64,000 nt of DNA, from positions 25,655-89,654 of the forward strand of contig JACPHN010000094.1 of the NCBI GenBank assembly GCA_016188575.1, in the 5' to 3' direction. Made by a program: the position numbers and the translations under genes. Positions 47,328 to 55,088 of the stretch are shown piece after piece (the first letter of the stretch is position 1; each line of letters begins with the position of its first letter). The notes under the pieces were generated by a model. The model saw only the letters and a program-made list of their open reading frames with translations, did no database searches and was not told the DNA's origin. The DNA comes from Candidatus Schekmanbacteria bacterium (GTDB taxonomy: Bacteria; CSSED10-310; JACPHN01).

Positions 47328-48377
47328 TCAGTCGGTGGGGCGACGCACCGGCGGTGGGCCCAAAGGACGCGTCATGCGGGCGGTTTCTCCTTCTGCCTGG
47401 GGCGGCGCGGGCGGCTGCGGTGCGGGTACCGGCATGCGCCGGCGGGGTGGCCCGGCATGCACGCTTCCGGGAAGCGTCAGGCCCATGGAGGCGAGCAGAT
47501 CGTCGATGCGGGTGATGTCCGTTGCCATGATGATCGACTTGTCACGTCCGGCCAGGGCTCCGAGCTCGCCTATGAGCTTTTGACTCAGCCGCAGCCGAAT
47601 CGCCTCCTCACCACCTTCGACAGAAAGCGCGGAGGCAATCTTTTCAATCGACTCCGCCGTCGCCTTGGCGATCGACAGAATTTCCGCGGCCCGGCCCTCT
47701 GCTTCGTTGATACGGCGCTGCATTTCACCCTCGGACCGGTTGATGAGCTCGGTTTTCAGGCCCAGCGACTCATTGATACGGGATTGCCGCTCGCCTTCGG
47801 ACTTGGCGAGCAGCGCGCGCCGGTCGCGCTCGGCGGCCATCTGCCGCTCCATGGATTCGCGGACGCTGGGTGGCGGCACAATGTTTTTGATCTCATAGCG
47901 GTGAACGCGGATTCCCCAGCCTGCACCCACCTCGGCCAGCGCCTGAACCACGCGCGAGCTGATTTCGTCGCGTTCCTCAAAACTGCGGTCGAGCTCGAGT
48001 GTGCCGATAACCGAGCGGGTGGTGGTTTGCGCGAGCTGCACGGCCGCGAATCGGTAGTTGGTCACCCCGTAGCTCGCGTTGACCGGGTTGACCACGCTGA
48101 CGTAGATGATGCCGTCGACGACGACCTTGACATTGTCCTTGGTGAAGCAATCCTGCGGCGGGACTTCGATGGCTTCCTCGCGCAGATCCAGCTTGTAGGC
48201 GACGCGGTAGAAGAATGGCCAGACGAGGTGAAAACCGGGCTGCAGTGTTTCGTGATACTTCCCGAGACGTTCGACAATCCACGCCCGCTGGGTCGGAACG
48301 ATGGCGAAGCTCTTGGAAACTTTCAAGACCAAGTAGAGAATCAGGATGGTCCACGGTACGAGCAAGATCGGCCACAT
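47328..48377 (-). CDS. SPFH/stomatin-like membrane protein 1
   Basis: 349 residues. An N-terminal membrane anchor (ILLVPWTILILYLVLKV) is followed by the SPFH/PHB domain (IVPTQRAWIVERLGKYHETL, then PGFHLVWPFFYRVAYKLDLR) and a coiled coil rich in AEGRAAEIL repeats, with a Pro-rich tail. It is like QmcA/paraslipin. SPFH proteins oligomerise into membrane microdomain scaffolds. It lies between a second SPFH gene and the giant kinase, which begins 40 bases further on. Confidence 0.9.
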   Translation of the reverse strand: MWPILLVPWTILILYLVLKVSKSFAIVPTQRAWIVERLGKYHETLQPGFHLVWPFFYRVAYKLDLREEAIEVPPQDCFTKDNVKVVVDGIIYVSVVNPVNASYGVTNYRFAAVQLAQTTTRSVIGTLELDRSFEERDEISSRVVQALAEVGAGWGIRVHRYEIKNIVPPPSVRESMERQMAAERDRRALLAKSEGERQSRINESLGLKTELINRSEGEMQRRINEAEGRAAEILSIAKATAESIEKIASALSVEGGEEAIRLRLSQKLIGELGALAGRDKSIIMATDITRIDDLLASMGLTLPGSVHAGPPRRRMPVPAPQPPAPPQAEGETARMTRPLGPPPVRRPTD

Positions 48378-48402
48378 AGATACGCCTCCTTATCTTACGT
48401 AC

Positions 48403-49329
48403 TCAGTCGCGGCTGGGAACGCCCGCGGGGATCTGGGAAAGCCCCTGGAAAAAACCTCTCAGGTTGGCGAGATCCTCAGGGACGACTGTCACGTTCGAGT
48501 TTCCAACGATCCGGCCAAACTCTTCGATGAACTGCTCGACGAGCTGCATGCGGACGGCCACGTTGCCAGCAGGTCTCCGGATCGCGGCGGCCACGCCGCG
48601 AATACCCTCCGCGGACGCTTCGGCGAGAATGCGAATCTCTTCGGCGCGCCCATGCGCTTCGTTGATTCTTCTTTGCTTCTGGCCTTCCGACAGGTTCACG
48701 GCCTCTTGGCGCTCGCCCTCCGACATGTTGATCTTCGCTTCCTTGTGTCCCGTAGACAGCGTGATGTCAGCGCGCTTGTGCCGCTCGGCCTCCATCTGTT
48801 TTTCCATCGTTTCGATGACGCGCCGAGACGGCGTGATGTTCATGATCTCGTAGCGAATCATCTTGATGCCCCAGGGCGAGGATGCCTTGTCGATCTCCTG
48901 GACGATTTTCTCGTTTATTGCCTCACGCTCTACGAAAGTCTGGTCGAGAGCGAGCTTGCCGATCTCCGCCCGCATCGTCGTCTGCGCCAGATTGATCGTC
49001 GCGCGCCGGTAATCCTCGATTCCGTAGCTCGCTTTACTGCCGTCCATCACGCGCATATAGACGATGCCGTCGACATCGACTTGAATGTTGTCCCTGGTGA
49101 TGCAGCTCTGACTTGGAATATCGATGACCTGCTCGCGCATCTCGTGGCGATACGCGACGCGTTCGATGATCGGGGTGAGAAAGTGAAATCCCGGCTCCAG
49201 GACCCCGGCGAATTTTCCCAGACGTTCCTTGATTACCGTCTCGCGCATGGGGACGACGATGAACGTCATGCGCACCACCACCAGCATCGCGAAAAAGAGG
49301 ATTGTCACCACCGTAAAAATGAGCTCCAT
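48403..49329 (-). CDS. SPFH/stomatin-like membrane protein 2
   Basis: 308 residues. It has an N-terminal hydrophobic anchor, an SPFH domain (VPMRETVIKERLGKFAGVLE, then PGFHFLTPIIERVAYRHEMR) and a helical C-terminus. It is clearly a paralogue of the neighbour at 47328 but shorter and without the Pro-rich tail. The pair may co-oligomerise. It lies 25 bases upstream of the first SPFH gene and 29 bases downstream of the NfeD gene. Confidence 0.9.
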   Translation of the reverse strand: MELIFTVVTILFFAMLVVVRMTFIVVPMRETVIKERLGKFAGVLEPGFHFLTPIIERVAYRHEMREQVIDIPSQSCITRDNIQVDVDGIVYMRVMDGSKASYGIEDYRRATINLAQTTMRAEIGKLALDQTFVEREAINEKIVQEIDKASSPWGIKMIRYEIMNITPSRRVIETMEKQMEAERHKRADITLSTGHKEAKINMSEGERQEAVNLSEGQKQRRINEAHGRAEEIRILAEASAEGIRGVAAAIRRPAGNVAVRMQLVEQFIEEFGRIVGNSNVTVVPEDLANLRGFFQGLSQIPAGVPSRD

Positions 49330-49358
49330 GTCCTCCCCGTCCTTTCTTGCGGTTGAGC

Positions 49359-49865
49359 TTACGGGTTGCCGATCAGCTTCGGCGGATGGTCGTCGTCGCC
49401 GTCGTCGAGATCGTGAACAGGCTCGACCGCCCAGGCGAGATTGTCTCTGAACAGCAGTCGCGCGCGCGTGCCCGCGGGGATCTCGCCCGCGATGCTCGTG
49501 GCTGGCCAGGTCGTGCCCTGGAAGCGGATCCGCCCGGTAGTCGTCCCCTCACTGCACGGCTGGACGACCTCGACGATGGAACCGTAGACTTGAGCTTCCT
49601 CATCCGCGAGCTCGCGAATGGTCTCAGACGGAAAGTACCGCTTCGCGAGGGGCCGCACACCCAGAACCAACGCCAGCGAGATGACGGACCAGGTGAGCAA
49701 GGACGCGGGAACGCTTTCGAGCAGGCCGATCCAGCATAGCCCCGCGACCATCACCGCGCTGAGCCCCAGGAATACTTTGATGAGAGCCGGGGCAAAGAAC
49801 TCGGCCGCGATGAGCAGTATTCCGAGAACGAGCCAACTCAATGCGATGATCTGTGTCCAATCCAT
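49359..49865 (-). CDS. NfeD-family protein, short form
   Basis: 168 residues from the ATG at 49865 (AGGAG upstream). Three or so membrane helices (LGILLIAAEFFAPALIKVFL, then LLTWSVISLALVLGV) precede a C-terminal OB-fold domain (GRIRFQGTTWPATSIAGEIP, the NfeD signature region). The short form lacks the ClpP-like protease domain. NfeD and SPFH proteins form a conserved partnership. A long antisense ORF upstream of this start is spurious. Confidence 0.88.
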   Translation of the reverse strand: MDWTQIIALSWLVLGILLIAAEFFAPALIKVFLGLSAVMVAGLCWIGLLESVPASLLTWSVISLALVLGVRPLAKRYFPSETIRELADEEAQVYGSIVEVVQPCSEGTTTGRIRFQGTTWPATSIAGEIPAGTRARLLFRDNLAWAVEPVHDLDDGDDDHPPKLIGNP

Positions 49866-49986
49866 CCTGCTGGCTCCTGCAACCAGACGCAGCTCTGGAA
49901 ACCCACGAGTGACACTAGAGGATTCTGAAATGACCGTCAAGTCCAGTGGCGACAACATGCGGGTAACCTCACCGGCCCCTACCCTG

Positions 49987-50060
49987 AGCCTCCTTCCGCG
50001 GGGGGAGGGGGGCAACAATCCCAACCTCACCTCCTTCCGCAAGCAGGGCGCGGGGGGTGA
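49987..50060 (+). repeat. Intergenic GC-rich repeat
   Basis: A CCTCC...GGGAGG palindrome (near 49989-50007) is followed by ACCTCACCTCCTTCCGC, a copy of the start of the repeat at 26694 and 54938. It sits in the 312-base gap between NfeD and the tandem lyase gene; nothing else is evident there. Confidence 0.5.
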
Positions 50061-50177
50061 ACAGTCAGCGCGGCGTTCGGCGTGGGCTTTGCAATTCGGC
50101 GCCTGTCGTGACATGCTGGCGCGGAGTGGATCGCCGGTTGCCCGGATCCGTGCAAAGAGAGCGGCGGAGGGAAGAGC

Positions 50178-52916
50178 ATGAACGCCGAGCCGTACAAGCT
50201 CAAAGAGGTCAAGAAGATCAGGAGCATGAAGCCGTACGAGCGGTGGAATTTGCTCAAGAACGTGGATTTCAATACCTTTCACGTCTGCTCGGACCAGGTC
50301 ACTTTCGATCTGGTGTCGCGCGGGATGTCGGCGTGGTCGCATTTTCAGAAGGCCGGTTACATGGCGGGCGATGAGGCGTACGCCGGGAGCCGGAATTTCT
50401 GCAATCTCGTCGAGAAGGCGCGCCTCGTTTTCGGCATCGACGACATCGTGCCGGCGCACAATGGTCTCGGCGCGGAGAAGCTGCTCACGACGACGATGCT
50501 TCGTCCGGGCCAGGTTGTCGTGCAAAACCGCGGGACCTCCGGCGGGCTCGTCGCCGCGTGCGGCGGGCGAATCGCGGAGCTGACCGGCGCGGCGGCGCCG
50601 GGGCGGACCCCGGTCTCGCGATTCGGCGCTGACCTCGACCTGGCACGGCTCCGCGAGGTGCTCGACCGCGAAGGCGAGAACGTCGCCTACCTCCACCTGG
50701 AGACGTGTCCGGCGGAATGGAACGGGCAACCGATCTCGCTCACCAACATCCGCGCGGTCAGGGCGATCGCGGTGGAGCGCGGGCTGCCGCTCGTGATCGA
50801 CATCAGCAATGTCATGGTCAATGCCTACTGGATCAGGAGGGCCGAGGGACACTCGGGAGACCTCGTCGCCATTGCCCGCGAGATCATCTCCAACGCCGAC
50901 ATCGTACTGATGGACGCGAGCCAGGATTGCCGCTCCGACGTGGGTGGATTCATCGCCAGCGCCCAGGAGGCGCTGTTCGAGAAGTTTCGCAACCAGGTAG
51001 TCGTCTTCGAGGGACTGCACACCTATGGTGGCATGACCGGGCGTGCCATGGAGGTTTTCTCGGTTGGCCTCGGGGAGCTTCACGAGGAGTCCTACACCGA
51101 GTGGTACTGCGAGCAGGTTTCGTATCTCGCGGACCGCCTGGCGGAGCGCGAGGTCCCCGTATATCGCGGCGGGCGCGGCGTGGGGCTCGATGTCGAGGCG
51201 TTCTTGCCGCATTTGGATGCGCGCCACCACCCGAAGTTCGTGCTGGCGGCCAGCCTGTATATCCAGGGAGGCATCCGCGGTCGAATCGAGGGGACGTGGG
51301 CACACAATACTGCCGATCCAGCGCGCGGGGTTTATCTCCTCGAGCTGCCACGGTGCGCGTTTTCGCGAAATCATCTCGACGAGATCGGCCGCCGCATCGG
51401 CGATCTTTACCGAGGCCGCAAGGAGATCACCGGGCTCCGGCTGCTCAACGAGCCGGAGTTCGTGGACGAGGCGAAGTTCGAGCCATGGCAGCACCGCCTG
51501 TTCGTCTCGCTCGCTGCCGGCGGGCAGGCCGAACGGCGCGGCTTCGAACCCTACAAGGTCGCGATCTTCGAGCCGGTGCGGCTCACTGGTCGGGACCAGC
51601 GGCGGCGCGCCATGGAGGCGGCGGGTTACAACACCTTTTTGCTCGATTCGGAAGACGTCTACATCGACTTTCTTACGGACAGTGGCACGTCGGCGATGAG
51701 CTGCTATCAGTGGGAAGGGATGACGAACTCTTCCGACGCTCCCTACAGCAACCGGCACTACCTGCGCATGGTGGAGGAGTTTCGGGACATCCTCGGCTAC
51801 TCCTACGTGATTCCCACGCATCAGGGCCGCGCAGCCGAGCACATCATGTCGCAAGTCATGATCAAGCCGGGGCAGATTGTCCCGGGGAACATGTACTTCA
51901 CCACGACCAAGCTGCATCAAGAGATGGCCGGCGGGGTGTTTCGCGACGTCATCGTAGACGAAGCCTACGACCCGACGAGCCGGTTCCCCTGGAAGGGGAA
52001 CATCGACCTCGCGAAGCTGGAACGTGAGATCGCGGCTGCCGGCCCCGAGAACGTGGCCTACATCAGTTTTGAGATGTCGGTGAACATGGCCGGCGGCCAA
52101 CCCTTTTGCATGGACAACGTGCGGAGCCTGGCGCGGCTGTGTGAGCGCCACAACATCTCGATCATGTTCGACGCGACGCGGTGCGTGGAGAACGCGTACA
52201 TGATCAAGCGAAACGATCCGAAGTACAGCCACCAGACGGTGCGGGAGATCCTTCGCGAGATGCTCAGCTACGGAGACGGGTGCACCGTGAGCGCCAAGAA
52301 GGACTTTCTGGTCAACATGGGTGGCATCCTCGCGTGCAACAGCGCCGAGCTCAACAGGTCGTTCCTGCGGATGCTCCGCGTCTGGGAAGGCGACGTCACC
52401 AATGGCGGGCTCGACCCGAAGGATATCGAGGCGCTGCATCGCGGGTTGCTCGACTCGCTCGACGACGACTATATTCAGATGCGGATCGAGCAGACGCAGC
52501 GGCTCGGGACCATGCTGCTCGGGGCGGGTGTGCCGATCGTCGAGCCGCCTGGTACGCACGCCATTTTCATCGATGCCCGGCGCTTTCTGCCCCAAGTCGA
52601 CCAGGACGAGTACCCCGCGCAGGCGCTTTCGGCAGCGATCTACATCGAGACCGGTGTACGCACGATGGAACGTGGCAACGTCTCGAAGGGTCGCGACCCG
52701 GTGACGGGCAACAACTATCGGCCACCGCTCGAGCTGGTGCGTCTCACCATTCCGCGGCGGGTCTATACGAGCTCGCACATCGACTACGTCGCCGAAGGCA
52801 TCGTTCGCGTCTACGAGAAGCGCGACAAGCTGTCAGGCCTGAGATTCACGTATGAGCCGAAGGTTCTGCGGTTCTTTCAGGGGCGGTTCGCTCCACTGGC
52901 CGCGTGGCCGTCGTGA
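50178..52916 (+). CDS. Tandem tyrosine-phenol-lyase-like fusion: N-terminal pseudoenzyme half joined to a catalytic half
   Basis: 912 residues, about twice the 456 of a single tyrosine phenol-lyase (TPL). It is one open frame with no stop. Residues 1-445 and 455-912 are homologous TPL units; numbers in brackets are Citrobacter TPL from memory. C-half: PLP Lys708 (257) in VSAKKDF, Arg551 (100), Phe574 (123), Thr575 (124), Asp665/Arg668 (214/217), Arg832 (381), Arg855 (404). Thr124/Arg381 favour tyrosine over tryptophan. N-half: Lys is Gln249, Arg100 is Leu97, Arg217 is Asn211, but GDEAYAG with Tyr68 (71) and the EGLHTYGG loop (Met288 region, here Leu280) are kept. The C-half lacks GDEAYAG (Pro522, Tyr523) and has EGDVTNGG in that loop. 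The two halves look complementary. Substrate is inferred. Confidence 0.92.
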   Translation: MNAEPYKLKEVKKIRSMKPYERWNLLKNVDFNTFHVCSDQVTFDLVSRGMSAWSHFQKAGYMAGDEAYAGSRNFCNLVEKARLVFGIDDIVPAHNGLGAEKLLTTTMLRPGQVVVQNRGTSGGLVAACGGRIAELTGAAAPGRTPVSRFGADLDLARLREVLDREGENVAYLHLETCPAEWNGQPISLTNIRAVRAIAVERGLPLVIDISNVMVNAYWIRRAEGHSGDLVAIAREIISNADIVLMDASQDCRSDVGGFIASAQEALFEKFRNQVVVFEGLHTYGGMTGRAMEVFSVGLGELHEESYTEWYCEQVSYLADRLAEREVPVYRGGRGVGLDVEAFLPHLDARHHPKFVLAASLYIQGGIRGRIEGTWAHNTADPARGVYLLELPRCAFSRNHLDEIGRRIGDLYRGRKEITGLRLLNEPEFVDEAKFEPWQHRLFVSLAAGGQAERRGFEPYKVAIFEPVRLTGRDQRRRAMEAAGYNTFLLDSEDVYIDFLTDSGTSAMSCYQWEGMTNSSDAPYSNRHYLRMVEEFRDILGYSYVIPTHQGRAAEHIMSQVMIKPGQIVPGNMYFTTTKLHQEMAGGVFRDVIVDEAYDPTSRFPWKGNIDLAKLEREIAAAGPENVAYISFEMSVNMAGGQPFCMDNVRSLARLCERHNISIMFDATRCVENAYMIKRNDPKYSHQTVREILREMLSYGDGCTVSAKKDFLVNMGGILACNSAELNRSFLRMLRVWEGDVTNGGLDPKDIEALHRGLLDSLDDDYIQMRIEQTQRLGTMLLGAGVPIVEPPGTHAIFIDARRFLPQVDQDEYPAQALSAAIYIETGVRTMERGNVSKGRDPVTGNNYRPPLELVRLTIPRRVYTSSHIDYVAEGIVRVYEKRDKLSGLRFTYEPKVLRFFQGRFAPLAAWPS

Positions 52917-52996
52917 ACCGCGCGCTTGTGAGCGCTGCGCGCGCCCGTTGAGACGGCGGCCCCACTGGCGATAGTCTCACAAAACCTGATTGGAGA

Positions 52997-53833
52997 ATGC
53001 GGAGGAAATACAGGCTCATGGTACGGAGACAGTGTCGTGTGGTTGGCGTCGCGTGGTTCATCACTGCTGGTATGGCGATTGCCGTGGTAACCGCGAGCGG
53101 TGCCGGTGCGGCGGGGCGCGGCTCCGAAGAGGTCGTGGCCGACGCGCAGGCCATGGTCGCGTATTGTACGAGCTGCGGCAAACCGGTGCCCAAAGGGGCC
53201 AAGTTCTGCCCGTCGTGTGGGGCGGAACAGGCTCACGCGGAGGCGGCGGCGGCGCCGGAAGATGCGGTACTGCACAAGGGAAAAGGCGGAGCCGAGCCGG
53301 CGGCGGCGGCGCAGTCGGCGCTCCGGCAGGGAGACGCGGCCTACCGGGCGAAGCGCTGGGAAGACGCGATCCGCCACTACGTCGCAGCATACGAGATCGA
53401 CCATGTTGTGGCCGCGAATCAGGAGTATCTGGATCACATCGTGCAGCTCGGCGCCTTCCGGACCACGGGAGACGCGGCGCGCGACCTGATGAAGGATCTT
53501 GGAGGCGCGATCATCCCGGTGCTCAAGCGGGCGCAGTCCGCGACGGGGAACAACTATTGGTTGCGGCACAAGTCTGCGGAGAGCCTGCAGGCACTGGGGG
53601 CCGCGGCGGACTGGGTGGCGGTCTACATGGCCGACTTGCAGTATTGCACCAGTCAGGGGGCGGATGAGGAGATCGACGAAGATCGGCGCGAGGCGGCGGC
53701 CGACCAACTCGGCCGCCTGCGCGACCGGCGCGCCATCGGTCCGCTCAAGCACTGCGCCGCCCACGACGACGACCATCCCGTGCGCGAGCACTGCGAAGAC
53801 GCCCTGGAGGTCTACTTCAATATCAGCATGTAG
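52997..53833 (+). CDS. Exported zinc-ribbon protein with HEAT-like C-terminus
   Basis: 278 residues from the ATG at 52997 (an ATG at 53018 with GGAGGA further upstream is equally possible). A hydrophobic N-terminal segment (GVAWFITAGMAIAVVTASGAG) is followed by a four-Cys zinc ribbon (YCTSCGKPVPKGAKFCPSCG) and a helical C-terminal part with HEAT/PBS-like character (RREAAADQLGRLRDRRAIGP). The odd combination of an export signal and a zinc ribbon recurs in the neighbour. Function is not recognised. It is co-directional with 53836 at 2-base spacing. Confidence 0.6.
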   Translation: MRRKYRLMVRRQCRVVGVAWFITAGMAIAVVTASGAGAAGRGSEEVVADAQAMVAYCTSCGKPVPKGAKFCPSCGAEQAHAEAAAAPEDAVLHKGKGGAEPAAAAQSALRQGDAAYRAKRWEDAIRHYVAAYEIDHVVAANQEYLDHIVQLGAFRTTGDAARDLMKDLGGAIIPVLKRAQSATGNNYWLRHKSAESLQALGAAADWVAVYMADLQYCTSQGADEEIDEDRREAAADQLGRLRDRRAIGPLKHCAAHDDDHPVREHCEDALEVYFNISM

Positions 53834-53835
53834 CG

Positions 53836-54801
53836 ATGGGCCTGCGCCGCAAGAAATCCTCGCGCGAATCCGCAACGAGCTCCGCGCCAGGAGCTTCGGA
53901 GCCGCGAGTTTGCCCGGGATGCGGCCTTGAGCATTTGCCGACGACGAAGAGGTGCTACTGCGGCTGCGATCTTGACGATCTTGAAGAGGGAGCTGAAGGC
54001 GATGAGACGGCGGCGGGGGGGCGCGGAAGCGACGCGAAATGGCCGCTGCGCTACTACCCCTGGGGGTTGATGAGCGCGCGGCGGTACGCGTTCGGCAGCC
54101 TGCGCACGTACCTGACGGGTTTTGCGGTGTTCCTCCCGCTGAATGTCGCCATCGCAGCGCTGGCTGTTCTGGCCGAGCCCGATCTCCGTCTACTCCTGGG
54201 AGCGCTCGGGCCCGTGCTCGTGGGTGTAGGCATGGCGCTGATCCTGCCCATCACGCTGGTCACGGCGGACCGGTACAGTCGCCGGCAGCGCGGCGGGCGG
54301 GCGGCGTTTTTACGGGCGGTGGTGACGAGCATTCCGCGCGGCGCCGTGGGCCTCGTCGCCTACGCGCTCAGGTGCGCAGGGGGCACGGTGCTCCTGGTCG
54401 GCCCGGGGGCCGTCTGGGCGTTGCGATATCGCTTTGTCTTTCACGCCGCGGTGCTCGACGGAGCGTCCGTCCGCGACGCCTTCGCGCTGAGCGCCAGACA
54501 TAGCGCTGATCGGTCCTTCTCGCTTTTCGTCCGCACTCTTACCGTGCAGCTCTTCTTCGCCATGTTTACTGTTATCGCCGGGCTGTTCGTTGCCGTGCCC
54601 TTGGGTCTCGCCTCGATGCGCGGCACGCTCCCCGGCGCGTGGGGCCGGTACTTGCAGGACCTCGCGCTCGCCTTACGGCCGCTGCGCGACATCCCCTACG
54701 CGGCGACAGCAGCCGAGGGCCTGGTAGCGGGTTTTCTCATTCTCCTGTACGTCATATTCGAGGCCATTCTGTACCGCAGCCTGCAGTTGGAGGAAAGCTG
54801 A
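53836..54801 (+). CDS. Zinc-ribbon polytopic membrane protein
   Basis: 321 residues starting right after the previous stop. The N-terminal cytoplasmic part has a four-Cys ribbon (VCPGCGLEHLPTTKRCYCGC), then about six membrane helices. The pattern resembles DUF975/glycerophosphoryl-diester-phosphodiesterase-like membrane domains (long hydrophobic helices with R-rich loops). It forms a two-gene unit with 52997. Both having zinc ribbons suggests a shared complex. Function unknown. Confidence 0.6.
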   Translation: MGLRRKKSSRESATSSAPGASEPRVCPGCGLEHLPTTKRCYCGCDLDDLEEGAEGDETAAGGRGSDAKWPLRYYPWGLMSARRYAFGSLRTYLTGFAVFLPLNVAIAALAVLAEPDLRLLLGALGPVLVGVGMALILPITLVTADRYSRRQRGGRAAFLRAVVTSIPRGAVGLVAYALRCAGGTVLLVGPGAVWALRYRFVFHAAVLDGASVRDAFALSARHSADRSFSLFVRTLTVQLFFAMFTVIAGLFVAVPLGLASMRGTLPGAWGRYLQDLALALRPLRDIPYAATAAEGLVAGFLILLYVIFEAILYRSLQLEES

Positions 54802-54937
54802 CGCTTGCCCCGGCCGGGTCACCTTGAGCCGTTCGACGTTTCCCGCGTTCGCCGGGAGCGGGCCCTGCGAACGCACTCCTGAACCCACCGCCTGTGCGCC
54901 TGCGAGCTGCGCGAAAAGGGCGTCACGAACACCTCCT

Positions 54938-55081
54938 ACCTCACCTCCCCCCGCCAGCGGAGGGAGGGACCGCGGGAGGCGCTGTCGCGCCGACGTCAAA
55001 CAGGCGGTGGATCCAGGGGGACGGATGGGGGCACCGTCACTTCGACGTCGAACAGGCGGTGTATTCAGGCACTCCGGGGGG
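54938..55081 (+). repeat. Intergenic repeat with palindrome and duplicated tail
   Basis: CCTCCC (54944-54949) pairs with GGGAGG (54962-54967) within a ~75-base segment matching 26694-26770. Its tail CGACGTCAAACAGGCGGTGG (54991) recurs in altered form as CGACGTCGAACAGGCGGTGT at 55043. The repeat fills most of the 287-base gap before the cysteine-peptidase gene. Confidence 0.65.
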
Positions 55082-55088
55082 ACGCCTT

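Noticed and set aside
49359-52778. 1139-residue minus-strand frame over the tandem lyase
   Set aside because: Only its last 168 residues are real (NfeD). The rest is antisense to the lyase.
50178-52916. Two separate lyase genes or an assembly join
   Set aside because: The frame is continuous with no stop or start signal between the halves. The halves differ strongly in sequence, so a collapsed repeat or misassembly is unlikely.
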